A stretch of DNA of 64,000 nt from Zingiber officinale (taxonomy: Eukaryota; Streptophyta; Magnoliopsida; Zingiberales; Zingiberaceae): positions 119,703,794 through 119,767,793 of the forward strand of contig NC_055991.1 in assembly GCF_018446385.1 (NCBI RefSeq), given 5' to 3'. Below the pieces are notes generated by a model, which saw only the letters and a program-made list of their open reading frames with translations, was not told where the DNA came from and did not search any database. How positions within the stretch are numbered: the first letter of the stretch is position 1; every line of letters begins with the position of its first letter. Positions 11,059 to 22,084 of the stretch are shown piece by piece. Position numbers and translations under genes: made by a program.

Positions 11059-12450
11059 GGAACGTGTTGGCGCAAGAAAACTATCGAAAGGATCGTCTTC
11101 TCCGGAAACCTAGCGACTAGAACCGTAAGGAAACTAGCGTGCGAGGTAAGAAACCCCTCACCTGCAGTATAATAGCTTCCGTTTGAGTTTTTATGCTTTA
11201 GTTAGGATGTATGCAGATTTTTATTGATATCTAGGGTGTGTTTAACTCTCTTCGCAGATTAGGAATTTAGTTGAGCACCTCTAGATGGGCCGGGCACGTT
11301 TTCCCTCTTCAGATAGGAGGTTAGACGTTGTCGGGTGCCTAGAGGTGGTCTCCCTAATAGGGAGAAGAGTTAGAGCATTCTAGGTGTTCGATTAAAGGTC
11401 TAGCTCAGTAATAGACAGTTTAATTAACTTATTAAATGCACTAGAAACATTTAAAACAGCAAATTAGTTTTGTTTCAACTTATGTAGGACTACAGTCCAA
11501 TGGGTGGGTTCCCACAGTAGCCTCTAGGTTCAGACAACCTAGTTCTAGGCTCAGATAACCTAGATTCAGCAAAATAAGTATATAGCATTCAGTATTTTAC
11601 TTTCAGCAGTGGCACTGTACTGGATTAGATATCCACTGGGATGGACTCCCATAGTCGTCCCTAGGTTTAGCTAACCTAGTAAACCCTACTAGATTCGGAA
11701 CTTGCAATCCCGGGTTTAGATAGGGATGCGCGCACAGCAAGTACAGTTGCCAGGGCCCCTTAGCAGCATGTTTAGTATTTTCACTTATTATATGTATAGC
11801 TTTTCAAACTCACGATCAGTTATGTGAGTTCAGCTTAGTTTCAGTACCAGCTCAGTTAGTTTAGTACAGATCATGATCAGCGTAGTTCAGTTCCATGATT
11901 TGTATTCAGTTTCAGTTTTCATGCTCAGCTCTATTGTTGCAAGTATGATTGCCATGCTCAGTTTCTGTTCATATGAATAAATGCCATGTCATGCCATGAT
12001 CAGCACCTACTTTCCAACAGCATGTTTTTAAAACATATCTGCATCGTATGCATGTTTTTGTGAGTTAGATGGTTTCTTACTAAGCTTTTTAGCTTATAGA
12101 TACTACTTTTCTTATACTGCAGATAAAGGTAAAGGAAAAGTGGACCAGTAGCGGAGGCTGGAGGGCAATGCTATCAGGATGTGTGTGGGCAGGAGTTGGA
12201 ACAAAGACCTTTGGGATCTAAACAGTTTTACTTCAGTATTAGCACTTAGAGTTTTCAGTTTTATTATTCAGTTTTTGATTTGTTAAGTGTTATGAAATAG
12301 TAAACCATGCACTATGTAGTATGCCAGGTTTAGAATATTAGTGAGTTTATATTAGTATGATTTGCATTGGTTTAGAGTTGTTGCAGGTGGTTTTGGCACG
12401 TCAAAGTGTCGAAATCAGCATCTCTGATTTCGTAATCAGGAAATCAGACG

Positions 12451-12712
12451 CTGGATCGGTCTGCCGACCGGCCCAGCAGTGTGCCAGGCTTCTGGATCGG
12501 TCAGCCGACCGATCCAGACAGATACAGTATGCTACTGTATCCTCCTGATCGGTCAGCCGACCGATCCAGCACGATACAGTAGCGTTCCAGGGGTTTCGGG
12601 TGCCTGGATCGGTCGACCGACCGATCCAGCCACACATGGATCGGTCTGCCCGACCGATCCAGTTGGGAACCGAATGCCCCATAGCTTCGATCGATCTGCG
12701 GATCGATCGGCA
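12451..12712. repeat. Array of GATCGGTC/GACCGATC hairpins in the Gypsy 5' LTR
   Basis: Six short inverted repeats occur at about 12451, 12491, 12544, 12603, 12637 and 12684. The core is TGGATCGGTC, 2-4 loop bases, then GACCGATCCA. The last has GATCGATC/GATCGATC arms. Spacers of 8-35 bp share no obvious order. The array lies 230-490 bp before the LTR end. Confidence 0.9.
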
Positions 12713-12947
12713 GGTCTGTAGTTAGTTGGGAAGTTTAGTTTCTAGTCCCTAGCCCAGTTGGGATGTTCAGTTTCCCCTCCTTAGCATATGTACACCAACA
12801 AAGAAGGTCTTTAGACCTTTCTTAGCAGTTGGATCCGTCATTAGTAGACTAAAATTTTAATTAGCCCAGCTTTCCGCACAGTATAGTTTAGCATAATTGT
12901 AGCGACCGACCTTACAGCCAGTACCCAGAAGGTGGGTTGTTACAGAG

Positions 12948-12963
12948 TGGTATCAGAGCAAAG
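12948..12963 (+). other. Primer-binding site (initiator tRNA-Met type)
   Basis: TGGTATCAGAGCAAAG starts three bases after the TACA end of the Gypsy 5' LTR. This is the usual plant tRNA-Met site and marks the end of the LTR. Confidence 0.9.
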
Positions 12964-13168
12964 TTCCATACTTCCTACACACACATCAGCATTGAACCTG
13001 CAGCTTCCAAGTAAGAATATCTCTACTTAATTTATGCTCCTTGTTTTGTTATTACAGTTCATGTTTATATGCCTACTGTTTGTTAGTATGTGATAGTTTT
13101 TAAACATGATATCAGTAGTTATATAACTGCGATTACATTAGTATTTTATGTTCTCTATGTCTTTAGAA

Positions 13169-14160
13169 ATGGCACGAGGACGCCCAGCTAGAAGGGCACT
13201 AGATACTGAGCCCCAGCAAGAGGCAGGCAGTTCAGTGCCTCCTCCCGACCTTACAGCATTAGTGGCTCAGTTACAGTAGCAGCTAGCTGAACAGCAACAG
13301 GAAATAGCCACCTTAAAGGCTAATCAGCAGAATACCCCCCGGAACCGAATCTGACAACTCCGAAGTCTTAGAGGTTCCACCACCTCAGCCTACAGCACCA
13401 CCAGCAGCCCCAGCAGGTGAGCCAAGAAAGGAAGCCTATCCGATCCAGTGGCGGCGAGTCAAGCCAGAGAACTTCTCAGCACTAGTGAACCATGGGATGC
13501 ACAAGCCTGGTTCAAAACACTGGAGAGCACGATGGAGCTTGGATCGGCCGGAACACGAGAAGGTGAAGTGTGCCTCCTTCGCCTGACGGGGACGCAGCAT
13601 GTGGTGGGAAAGAATCAGAAGCGACAAATGAACCGGATGTCATGGGTTGACTTCGAGAGGAATTCTTCGAGGAGTTCTTTCACATACGGGTCACAAACCG
13701 TCACTACGACGAGTTCACCGAGTTTCATCAGGGCAACCTTTCGATTGAGGAAGCCGTGAAGAAATTCAACAGGTTGGCTCGTCTATGCCCGAAGCTAGTC
13801 GGCACAGAGAAGGAACGAATCGGTTGATGCTCAAGATGCCGAGGCCGGAGATAGCGATGAACGTGGGTGGTGGCATACATAGGCCACAAACCACGAGAGG
13901 AGTTAGTGAGCGGTGCCTTGACCACGAGCATTAAGCAGCAAAAGCAGGTCTCCTCGAGTTCAAAGGCCAAGGAAACCCTCACACTCAAAAACAGCAAGGC
14001 CACGGCTCTAACCGAAAGGGAACTCCAAAGCAAGCGCAAATCGGGGAGTGACCCAAAGGAGGACCATCTAGCAAGCGACCCATTATCCAAAGTGTGCTAC
14101 TTGTGGGAAATTTCACCCGTGGGTTTGTCGCAAGGGCACACGAGGATGCTTTAATGTGGA
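13169..14160 (+). pseudogene. Gypsy gag (broken)
   Basis: The probable start is the ATG at 13169, opening MARGRPARRALDTEP, about 220 bases after the primer site. An in-frame stop appears near 13277, and several frame changes follow between 13340 and 13870. Capsid-like pieces can be read in mixed frames, for example FHQGNLSIEEAVKKFNRLA near 13725-13785. A zinc-knuckle relic CATCGKFHPWVC is at about 14090-14130, and the knuckle expected next is degraded (CFNVDKKAH). Non-functional as written. Confidence 0.75.
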
Positions 14161-14384
14161 CAAGAAGGCACATGGCCAAGGCTCGAACAAGACCGGTCTT
14201 CCTCAGCCACAGCAGATTCAGTATGCAGGCCAGCCAGCTCAGTTATCAGATGTAGGTCGCTCTAGAAGGTCCACTTATCAGCCATGGCGATTAGAAGCCC
14301 CTCCAGCTATGGCGAATGCGAGGATCTACTCACTCACCGAGAGGACGATGCCATTGTCGAACTGTCAGCAGTTCTGCATAGTGC

Positions 14385-14637
14385 TACTGTTTATTTGATA
14401 CTCGGGCAACCCATTCATATATAGCCGGTGTTCTCCGAAAAATTTGAAATACCCTCCGAGGTACTCAGTGGTCGGTTTTCGGCACTACCTTCAGGAGAGA
14501 TCATGGCATCCACGCACCGGCTCGAGCAGTGCATTATAGCAGACAGGGAACTCTTTTGTGATGTGATCCTGCTGGAAATGACTGACCACGACGTCATCCT
14601 TGGAATGGACTTCCCGATCGATACGGTGCTTCCATAG
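14385..14637 (+). pseudogene. Gypsy aspartic protease (broken)
   Basis: The active-site region at about 14392-14425 reads FDTRATHSYIA, so the Gly of the usual D-T-G is Arg. The downstream flap and second half (GEIMASTHRLEQC, then VILGMDF near 14592-14615) are preserved in a neighbouring frame. The frame change plus the lost Gly make it inactive. Confidence 0.75.
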
Positions 14638-14639
14638 AG

Positions 14640-15700
14640 TGCCGTTCCAACCCGAAGCAGAAGCACAGTTCGAGTACATCGGAGAACCAAAGAGAAAAGC
14701 CAGAAAATTTCTCTCAGCCATGAAGGCACAGAAGTTGATGGATTCGGGATGTACGGGGTACTTAGCACATGTAGTCAATACCAGCCAGGACAAGGACCAA
14801 CAGCTAGCAGGGGTCCGAGTTGTATGTGACTACCCAGCAGTCTTCCCTGAGGAGTTACCAGGCCTAGCACCAGTCAGGGAGATTGAATTTGGGATAGAGC
14901 TCTTCCCCGGCACCAATCCCATTTCCAAAGCGCCATATCGCATGGCTCCAGCAGAACTGAAGGAACTTCAGGAGCAACTACAGGAGCTGCTTGACAAGGG
15001 CTTCATACGCCCTAGTCACTCACCATGGGGAGCGCCTGTACTGTTCGTGAAGAAGAAGGATGGAAGCATGCGGCTATGCATAGACTACAGGGCACTGAAT
15101 CAGGTCACGATCAAGAACATGTATCCTCTTCCCAAAATAGATGACCTGTTCGACCAGTTAAAGGGAGCAGCAGTGTTCTCTAAGATTGACCTCAGATCAG
15201 GATATCACCAAGTCAGAGTCAAGGAGGGTGATATACCGAAGACAGCATTTAGAACTAGATACGGACATTATGAGTTCGTAGTCATGCCCTTTGGCGTGAC
15301 CAATGCTCCAGCTACATTCATGGATCTCATGAACAGAGTATTCAGGGAGTATTTAGATAAGTTTGTTATTGTGTTTATCGATGACATTCTTATCTACTCA
15401 GGAACTCAGGAAGAACATGCAAAGCACCTGAAGACAGTACTACAGACACTTCAGCAGAATCAGCTATATGCCAAGTTCACGAAATGTGAATTCTGGCTTG
15501 ATCATGTGTCTTTCCTAGGTCACATCATCTCAAAGGATGGTGTCATGGTAGACCCCAGCAAAATAGAAGCAGTAAGTAACTGGAAGAGACCGAAGAATGC
15601 CAGTGAAATCAGAAGCTTTCTGGGATTAGCAGGTTATTACAGAAAGTTTGTAGAGGACTTCTCCAGGATAGCCTCCCATCGACAACTCTTACCGGAAGAA
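14640..15700 (+). pseudogene. Gypsy reverse transcriptase domain (long open stretch)
   Basis: This is the best-preserved part of the element, open for about 350 codons. Motifs in order are: the connector ([13 protein letters not shown]), the primer-grip side ([20 protein letters not shown], near 15025-15080), [20 protein letters not shown], the [12 protein letters not shown] stretch near 15180-15215, [12 protein letters not shown], and the catalytic FIDDILIYS near 15375-15402. The thumb region runs to [17 protein letters not shown] at about 15625-15670. The frame is lost just after. The order protease-RT-RNase H-integrase-chromodomain is that of Ty3/Gypsy chromoviruses. Confidence 0.9.
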
Positions 15701-16140
15701 CAGAAATTTCAGGTGAGGATCGTGAGAATTCAGCGAGCTAAAAAGAAGATTGACCGGTGCTCCATTTGGCTTTACCGCACAACGCCGCAGCCTTTGACAT
15801 CTATAGTGATGCCTCTAAGTTGGGACTAGGAGCAGTTGATGCAAAACGGCAAGGTGATCGCCTATGCCTCGAGACAACTCAAGGATTATGAGAAGAATTA
15901 CCCTACTCATGACCTTGAGCTTGCAGCAGAGTGTTCGCTCTCAAAATTGGAGACATTACTTATATGGAGCTCAGTGTATACAGATCATCAGAGTCTCAAG
16001 TACTTCTTCACTCGGAAGGATCTGAACATGCGACAGCAGATGGCTTGAGCTGGTCAAAGACTACGATATAGACATCCTCTACCATCCGGGAAAGCCAATA
16101 AGGTAGCCGACGCATTAGCGGAAAATCCATGCTACCTTAT
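15700..16140 (+). pseudogene. Gypsy RNase H domain (broken)
   Basis: The frame is disrupted between 15680 and 15790. [14 protein letters not shown] near 15790-15835 carries the first catalytic Asp. [20 protein letters not shown] and THDLELAA follow at 15842-15930, then a relic of the histidine-containing end ([10 protein letters not shown], near 15980-16010). Confidence 0.8.
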
Positions 16141-17170
16141 TATCTCTTACAACCATGTCACCCCTCCGAAGGAGATCATAAATTTCGGTCTAGAACTCAT
16201 CGTTGGACAACTCTCTACTATGACCTTAGAGTCTACCTTGCTTGTGATATTCAGACAGCTCAGGCAGGACCCCGGAATTCGTAAAATCAAGCAAGGGCTA
16301 GCGTAATCAGAAAGTAGAGAATTGAGTGTCCGATAGGCGGGTGTTGTACTTTGGTGACAGACTTTGTGTTCCGATCGGGAGGAGCTAGGATTTTAGATGA
16401 GGCTCACAAGACTCCCTATGCGATGCATCCCCAAATGTATCAAGACCTGAAGAACCATTTTGGTGGCCCGGATGAAGCGAGACATCGCCAGATATGTTAG
16501 CATCCGCTCACTGCCGAGAGGTCAAGGCGTAACATCACGACTGTGAGGAGTTCTGCAGTCTATCAGATTCTAGAATGGAAGTGGGAGGATATCTCTATGG
16601 ATTTCATAGTGGGGGCCCGGAACCACGAATGGTTTTGACGCCATCCGGGTAATAGTAGACAGGTTGACTAAATCAGCCCACTTAGCTATCAAGATATCTT
16701 ACTCCATGGAGAAGCTAGCTCAGTTGTATCTCCAGGAGATCGCTGACTACATGGAGTCCCACGAACCATCATTTCGGATAGAGACCACACTTCACGGAGT
16801 GTATACAGTCAGCGTTGGGCAATAAGTTAAAGTTCAGCACAGCCTTCCAGACAGATGGTCGACGGAGCGAGTAAACCAGGTACTCAAGATATGCTCCGAG
16901 CGTGTGCCCTAGACTTCAAGGGAAGTTGGTGCAAATATCCGAGCTTAGCAGAATTTGCATACAACAACAGCTATCAGGCCACCATCGGCATGGCACCTTA
17001 CGAGGCTCTCTACGGGCGAGGTGTAGATCTCCAATCTACTGGTATGAGAGTGGTGAACAGAAAGAACTAGAGACAGATCTAGTAGCAGATACCACAGCAG
17101 CCAGATCCGCCAGAGGATAGAGACCCAGAGTCGCGGAAGAGCTACGTACACGCCACAGACCTTAGAGTTT
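16141..17170 (+). pseudogene. Gypsy integrase (heavily broken)
   Basis: Pieces in all three frames: EAHKTPYAMHPQMYQDLK near 16401-16455 (the zinc-binding N-terminal region), WEDISMDFIVG near 16585-16620 (first catalytic Asp), TIISDRDHTSRS near 16765-16800 (second catalytic Asp), and YNNSYQATIGMAPYEALYGR near 16955-17015. Numerous stops and frame changes; inactive. Confidence 0.8.
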
Positions 17171-17173
17171 TCA

Positions 17174-17584
17174 TTGGGATTGGTTCCTCGAGTGGCTCCC
17201 ATGAAGGGAGTAATACGTTTTGGGAAAAAGGGCAAACTAAGTCCCAGATATGTGGGACCATACCTTATAAGCAGAAGAGTGGGCAAGGTAGCATATGAGC
17301 TAGAGCTACCCCAGGAAATGTCAGCTCTCCACAACGTATTTCATGTCTCTATGCTGAAGAAGCATACCCCAGATGCCACCCAGGTGATTGAGCCCCAGTC
17401 GGTACAGATCCGCGAGGACCTCAGCTATGATAGTCGGCCTATTCAGATAATAGACGGAGCAGTTAAGAAATTATGGAACAAGAAAGTACCATTAGTCAAA
17501 GTCATTTGGCACAGTCACACAGCAGAAGAGGCAACTTGGGAGACAGAAGCCAGCATGAGACAGAAGTACCCAGAATTGTTCTAA
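17174..17584 (+). pseudogene. Gypsy integrase C-terminus with chromodomain
   Basis: An intact ~135-codon tail. GKLSPRYVGPYLISRRVG and ALHNVFHVSMLKKH are the conserved integrase C-terminal (GPY/F-type) module. It ends in a chromodomain-like segment with VPLVKVIWHSHTAEEATWET followed by MRQKYPELF and a stop at 17582-17584. Such tails mark chromoviruses and are thought to steer integration to modified histones. The polypurine tract and 3' LTR follow directly. Confidence 0.85.
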
Positions 17585-17605
17585 GTTCGAGGATGAACTT
17601 TTTAT

Positions 17606-17619
17606 AAGGTATGGGGGAT
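17606..17619 (+). other. Polypurine tract of the Gypsy element
   Basis: AAGGTATGGGGGAT immediately precedes the TGTAGTGCCC start of the 3' LTR. Purine-rich, in the position of the plus-strand primer. Confidence 0.8.
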
Positions 17620-19711
17620 TGTAGTGCCCAAAAATTCTCAAACTTGCATTAGAATTATTCCGTGATTTTTCTGAAATTTTTAGATATTTTTCCGGAATTT
17701 TTCGAGTAGCGGAAGTAGCAAAAATAATTAGAAGAATAAAAAGGCTTAAGCGGGAATCGAACCCGGGACCTCTCGGGTCCGCTAAACCTTTAGTTAGCCT
17801 TAATAACCGGTTAACCCAGCAGGGTCGTGCTGAAAGAGAAGGGAAACATTTATATTTATATTTGAGTTGGGCCTAGTTACCCACTTAATATAAATTAAAA
17901 ACTTAAGTAGGTTTTAGTTTATTTTTGGTTCGGCAGCCCTCTCCTCACAAAACCTCACGCCACTTTTCTCCAAGCCCTCACCGACGCCAACCTCTCTTCC
18001 TCCTCTTTCTCTCGGTGCACCAAGGCTAGGCCCCCAAAGACATCTTCCGGCAGCGGCTCCGACACCAGGACGCTCCCCTTCGCGAGAGGACGTGTTGGCG
18101 CAAGAAAACTATCGAAAGGATCGTCTTCTCCGGAAACCTAGCGACTAGAACCGTAAGGAAACTAGCGTACGAGGTAAGAAACCCCTCACCTGTAGTATAA
18201 TAGCTTCCGTTTGAGTTTTTATGCTTTAGTTAGGATGTATGCAGATTTTTATTGATATCTAGGGTGTGTTTAACTCTCTTCGCAGATTAGGGATTTAGTT
18301 GAGCACCTCTAGATGGGCCGGGCACGTTTTCCCTCTTCAGATAGGAGGTTAGACGTTGTCGGGTGCCTAGAGGTGGTCTCCCTAATAGGGAGAAGAGTTA
18401 GAGCATCCTAGGTGTTCGATTAAAGGTCTAGCTCAGTAATAGACAGTTTAATTAACTTATTAAATGCACTAGAAACATTTAAAACAGCAAATTAGTTTTG
18501 TTTCAACTTATGTAGGACTACAGTCCAATGGGTGGGCTCCCACAGTAGCCTCTAGGTTCAGACAACCTAGTTCTAGGCTCAGATAACCTAGATTCAGCAA
18601 AATAAGTATATAGCATTCAATATTTTACTTTCAGCAGTGGCACTGTACTGGATTAGATATCCACTGGGCTGGACTCCCATATTCGTCCCTAGGTTTAGCT
18701 AACCTAGTAAACCCTACTAGATTCGGAACTTGCAATCCCGGGTTTAGATAGGGATGCGCGCACAGCAAGTACAGTTGCCAGGGCCCCTCAGCAGCATGTT
18801 TAGTATTTTCACTTATTATATGTATAGCTTTTCAAACTCACGATCAGTTATGTGAGTTCAGCTTAGTTTCAGTACCAGCTCAGTTAGTTTAGTACAGATC
18901 ATGATCAGCGTAGTTCAGTTCCATGATTTGTATTCAGTTTCAGTTTTCATGCTCAGCTCTATTGTTGCAAGTATGATTGCCATGCTCAGTTTCTGTTCAT
19001 ATGAATAAATGCCATGTCATGCCATGATCAGCACCTACTTTCCAACAGATGTTTTTAAAACATATCCGCATCGTATGCATATTTTTGTGAGGTAGATGGT
19101 TTCTTACTAAGCTTTTTAGCTTATAGATACTACTTTTCTTATACTGCAGATAAAGGTAAGGGAAAAGTGGATCAGTAGCGGAGGCTGGAGGGCAATGCTA
19201 TCAAGATGTGTGTGGGCAGGAGTTGGAATAAAGATCTTTGGGATCTAAACAATTTTACTTCAGTATTAGCACTTTGCGTTTTTAGTTTCATTATTCAGTT
19301 TTGGTTGTTAAATGTTATGAAATAGTAAACCATGCACTATGTAGTATGATAGGTTTAGTTTGTTAGTAATTATGTTAGAATGCTGGTTAATAGTTGTTAG
19401 AATGTATTTCCATTGATTTTAGAATTGTTGTGTGAGATTTTGGCACGCCAAAGTGCTGAAATCAGAGTTCAGGGCTGAAATCAGAACTCTGATCGGTCTA
19501 CAGACCGATCAGAGTGTAGATTTTGCCGCTGGATCGGTCAGCCGACCGATCCAGACAGATATAGTATGCTACTGTATCCTCCTGGATCGGTCAGCCGACC
19601 GATCCAGCACGATACAGTAGCTTTCCATGAGATCTTCAAGTTCTTGGATCGGTCTGTCGACCGATCCAAACTTACCTGGATCGGTCTGCTGACCGATCCA
19701 GCCACACCTGT
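17620..19711 (+). mobile_element. Truncated 3' LTR of the Gypsy element
   Basis: It starts TGTAGTGCCCAAAAATT and follows the 5' LTR closely, without the solo LTR. It stops inside the hairpin array at about 19711, some 230-260 bp before the expected TACA end. There the sequence switches to a minus-strand Copia LTR that is itself truncated. No target-site duplication can be identified for the Gypsy insertion. Confidence 0.85.
19487..19701. repeat. Hairpin array in the Gypsy 3' LTR
   Basis: Five inverted repeats at about 19488, 19529, 19581, 19643 and 19676. Two have stems that differ from the common form on both sides: TCTGATCGGTC with GACCGATCAGA (19488-19514) and TTGGATCGGTC with GACCGATCCAA (19643-19669). 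Order and spacers differ from the 5' LTR array. Confidence 0.9.
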
Positions 19712-22071
19712 CGGTTTCCAGTACTAACGTGGCGAGGCACATGGCCTTCTTGGATATGGGAGCAACCACCACCGACTAGACAAAACCTTTAATAGAAAGC
19801 TAATATTTAATTTCCTAAAATAACTTTAGGTTAGCCAAAGAGAACAATCAAATCACAAGGAAAAGAAAGAAACAAAAGAACACAACTTCGAAAAACCATA
19901 TTGAAACACTAGAACGTAAGCCTCTTGTATTTGGTATTATTTCCAAAAATAACTAGTATGATGCGGAAAGAAAATTACTAGTTATACCTTTTAGAAAAAC
20001 CTCTTGATCTTCTACCGTTCCTCTTCTTATCCCGGACGTCGTGTGGGCGACGATCTTCGAAACGAGAACCACCACGCACCTTCTTCTTCTCCAAGCAAGG
20101 TTCGGCCACAAGAAGAACCACCTCCAAGGAAGAAGAACTTGATCACCACCAATACTCCAAGGGATCTTCAAGATGAGGCTTCCTCCTCTTCTTCTTCTCC
20201 TTCCTAGGTCCGGCCACCAACAAGAGCTCCAAGAGATGTATGGTTCGGCCACCAAAAGAGAAGAAAGGAGAAAGGCTAGGGCCGGCCACAAGAAGAAGAA
20301 AAGAGGGAGAGAAAAATAGAATAGATTCGTTAGCTATGAAGCCTCCTCTACCCCTCTTTTATAATCCTTGATCTTGGCAAATAAGGAAATTTTAATAAAA
20401 CTTCCTTAATTCTTTTGCCATTGAAAAGGAAAATTTATTTAATTAAAAATAATTTCCTTTCTCAATTTTATAATGGTCGCACAAAAAAACCAAGCAAATA
20501 AAATTTTAAACACCAATTAAAACTTCCTTATTTGCTTCGAATTTTATAAAAATTTCAATAATTTTATCCTTCATGATTGGTTTATAAAAAGGAAATTTAA
20601 ATTAAAATCTTTCTTTAAACATGTGAATAAAAGAAAGTTATCTCTAAAAATTAATATCTCTTTAATCTACAAATAAGGAAAGATATCAAATCTTTTCTTA
20701 ATCTCTTAGAAACTTATAAAAGAGAATATTTAATTTTAAACTTTCTTTAATCATGAATATGTTTAAAAGGAAAGTTTTCTTAAATTTTAAAATCCTCCTT
20801 TAATCAACAAATAAGGAAAGATTTCAAATTTTAAACTCTCTTTAAACATATAGATGATTTACAAATAAGAAAGTTTTGCAAAATTAAAACCATCCTTTTA
20901 AACTACAAATAAGGAAAGAGATTAATCTCTTCTCTTAATCTTTGTAGAAAGCTATAAAAGGAAATTTTAATTTTAAACTCTTTTAAAACATGATATCCAC
21001 ATGAGAAATAATTTTAATAAAATCCTTTTTATTATTCAGTGGTCGGCCACCCAAGCTTGGGACCCAAGCTTGGCCACCAACTTAACTCATCCATTGGTCT
21101 TGGCGGCCTAGCTTGGGTTCCAAGCTAGCTTGGCCGCCCCATTGATGGGTAAGAAGGTGGTATGCGTGGGTATAAATCTCTATATACTAGAGGCTACGAT
21201 AGGGACCGAGAGGAGGAATTGGTTTTGGTCTCCCGATAAAATTCATCCCGTGTTCGCAACACACAACTTAATTTTATCAATAATTCATTTCACTAGAGAA
21301 CTATTATTGAACTATCGCACCAATCCCAAATTACATTTTGGCTCCTTCTTATTATGAGTGTGTTAGTCTCCTGTGTTTAAGATATCAAATGTCCACTAAT
21401 TAAGTGAGTTACCGACAACTCATTTAATTAATATCTAAGTCCAAGAGTAGTACCACTCAACCTTATCGCCATGTCGGACTAAGTCCACCTGCAGGTTTAA
21501 CATGACAATCCTTATGAGCTCCTCTTGGGGACATTATCAACCTAGTATCTCTAGGACACGGTTTCCTTCTATAATCAACAACACACTATAAGTGATACCA
21601 TTTCCCAACTTATCGGGTTTATTGATTTATCGAACTAAATCTCACCCATTGATAAATTAAAGAAATAAATATCAAACATATGTGCTTGTTATTATATTAG
21701 GATTAAGAGCACACACTTCCATAATAACTGAGGTCTTTGTTTTTATAAAGTCGATAAAAGAAACGACCTCTAATGGTCCTACTAATACACTGAGTGTACT
21801 AGTGTAATTATATAGTCAAGATAAACTAATACATAATTACACTACGACCTTCCAATGGTTTGTCCTTTCCATTTTAGTCGTGAGCTACTGTTTATAATTT
21901 ATAAGAAACCGATAACATGATCTTACGTGTGACACCACACACCATGTTATCTACAATATAAATTAATTGAACAACTACATTTATCATAAATGTAGACATT
22001 TGACCAATGTGATTCTTATTTCTAGATAAATGTTTATACCAAAAGCTAGGCTTTTAGTATACACTCTAACA
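19712..22071 (-). mobile_element. 3' LTR of minus-strand Copia element (copy B), truncated
   Basis: On the minus strand it starts at 22071 with TGTTAGAGTGTATACT, preceded by a polypurine tract. It runs to about 19712, where the last ~250-330 bp expected from the other copies are missing and Gypsy LTR sequence begins. CTTTTATA at 20356-20363 is the TATA box on the minus strand. Hairpin cassettes lie at about 21041-21078 and 21101-21138. Confidence 0.88.
21041..21138. repeat. Hairpin cassettes in the Copia copy B 3' LTR
   Basis: GGTCGGCCACCCAAGCTTGG pairs with CCAAGCTTGGCCACC around 21041-21078. At 21101-21138, GGCGGCC-TAGCTTGG pairs with CCAAGCTAGCTTGGCCGCC. These correspond in position to the cassettes at 9618-9704, with different stem sequences. 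Confidence 0.75.
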
Positions 22072-22084
22072 ATCTCCCACTTAT
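22072..22084 (-). other. Polypurine tract of Copia copy B
   Basis: On the minus strand TAAGTGGGAGAT directly precedes the TGTTAG start of the LTR, the standard position of the plus-strand primer. Confidence 0.8.

Larger units (their letters stand above)
8202..12944 (+). mobile_element. 5' LTR of a chromodomain Gypsy element, split by a solo LTR
   Basis: It begins TGTAGCGCCCGAAAATT and ends GGGTTGTTACA. The first ~470 bp match the 3' LTR at 17620 with only scattered changes. A Copia solo LTR plus its target duplication (2389 bp) is inserted at 8675, so the Gypsy LTR itself is about 2354 bp. The 3' part carries a GC-rich hairpin array (12451-12712). LTRs over 2 kb fit the Tekay/Del clade. It is inserted in the integrase part of Copia copy A. 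Confidence 0.9.

Noticed and set aside
12451..12712. Resemblance to a CRISPR array (short palindromic repeats with spacers)
   Set aside because: Plant nuclear context, spacers of unequal length, repeats too short and variable, and the array lies inside an LTR.
12357..12721. Overlapping frames on both strands in the Gypsy LTR
   Set aside because: They arise from the self-complementary hairpin array, which reads similarly on both strands.
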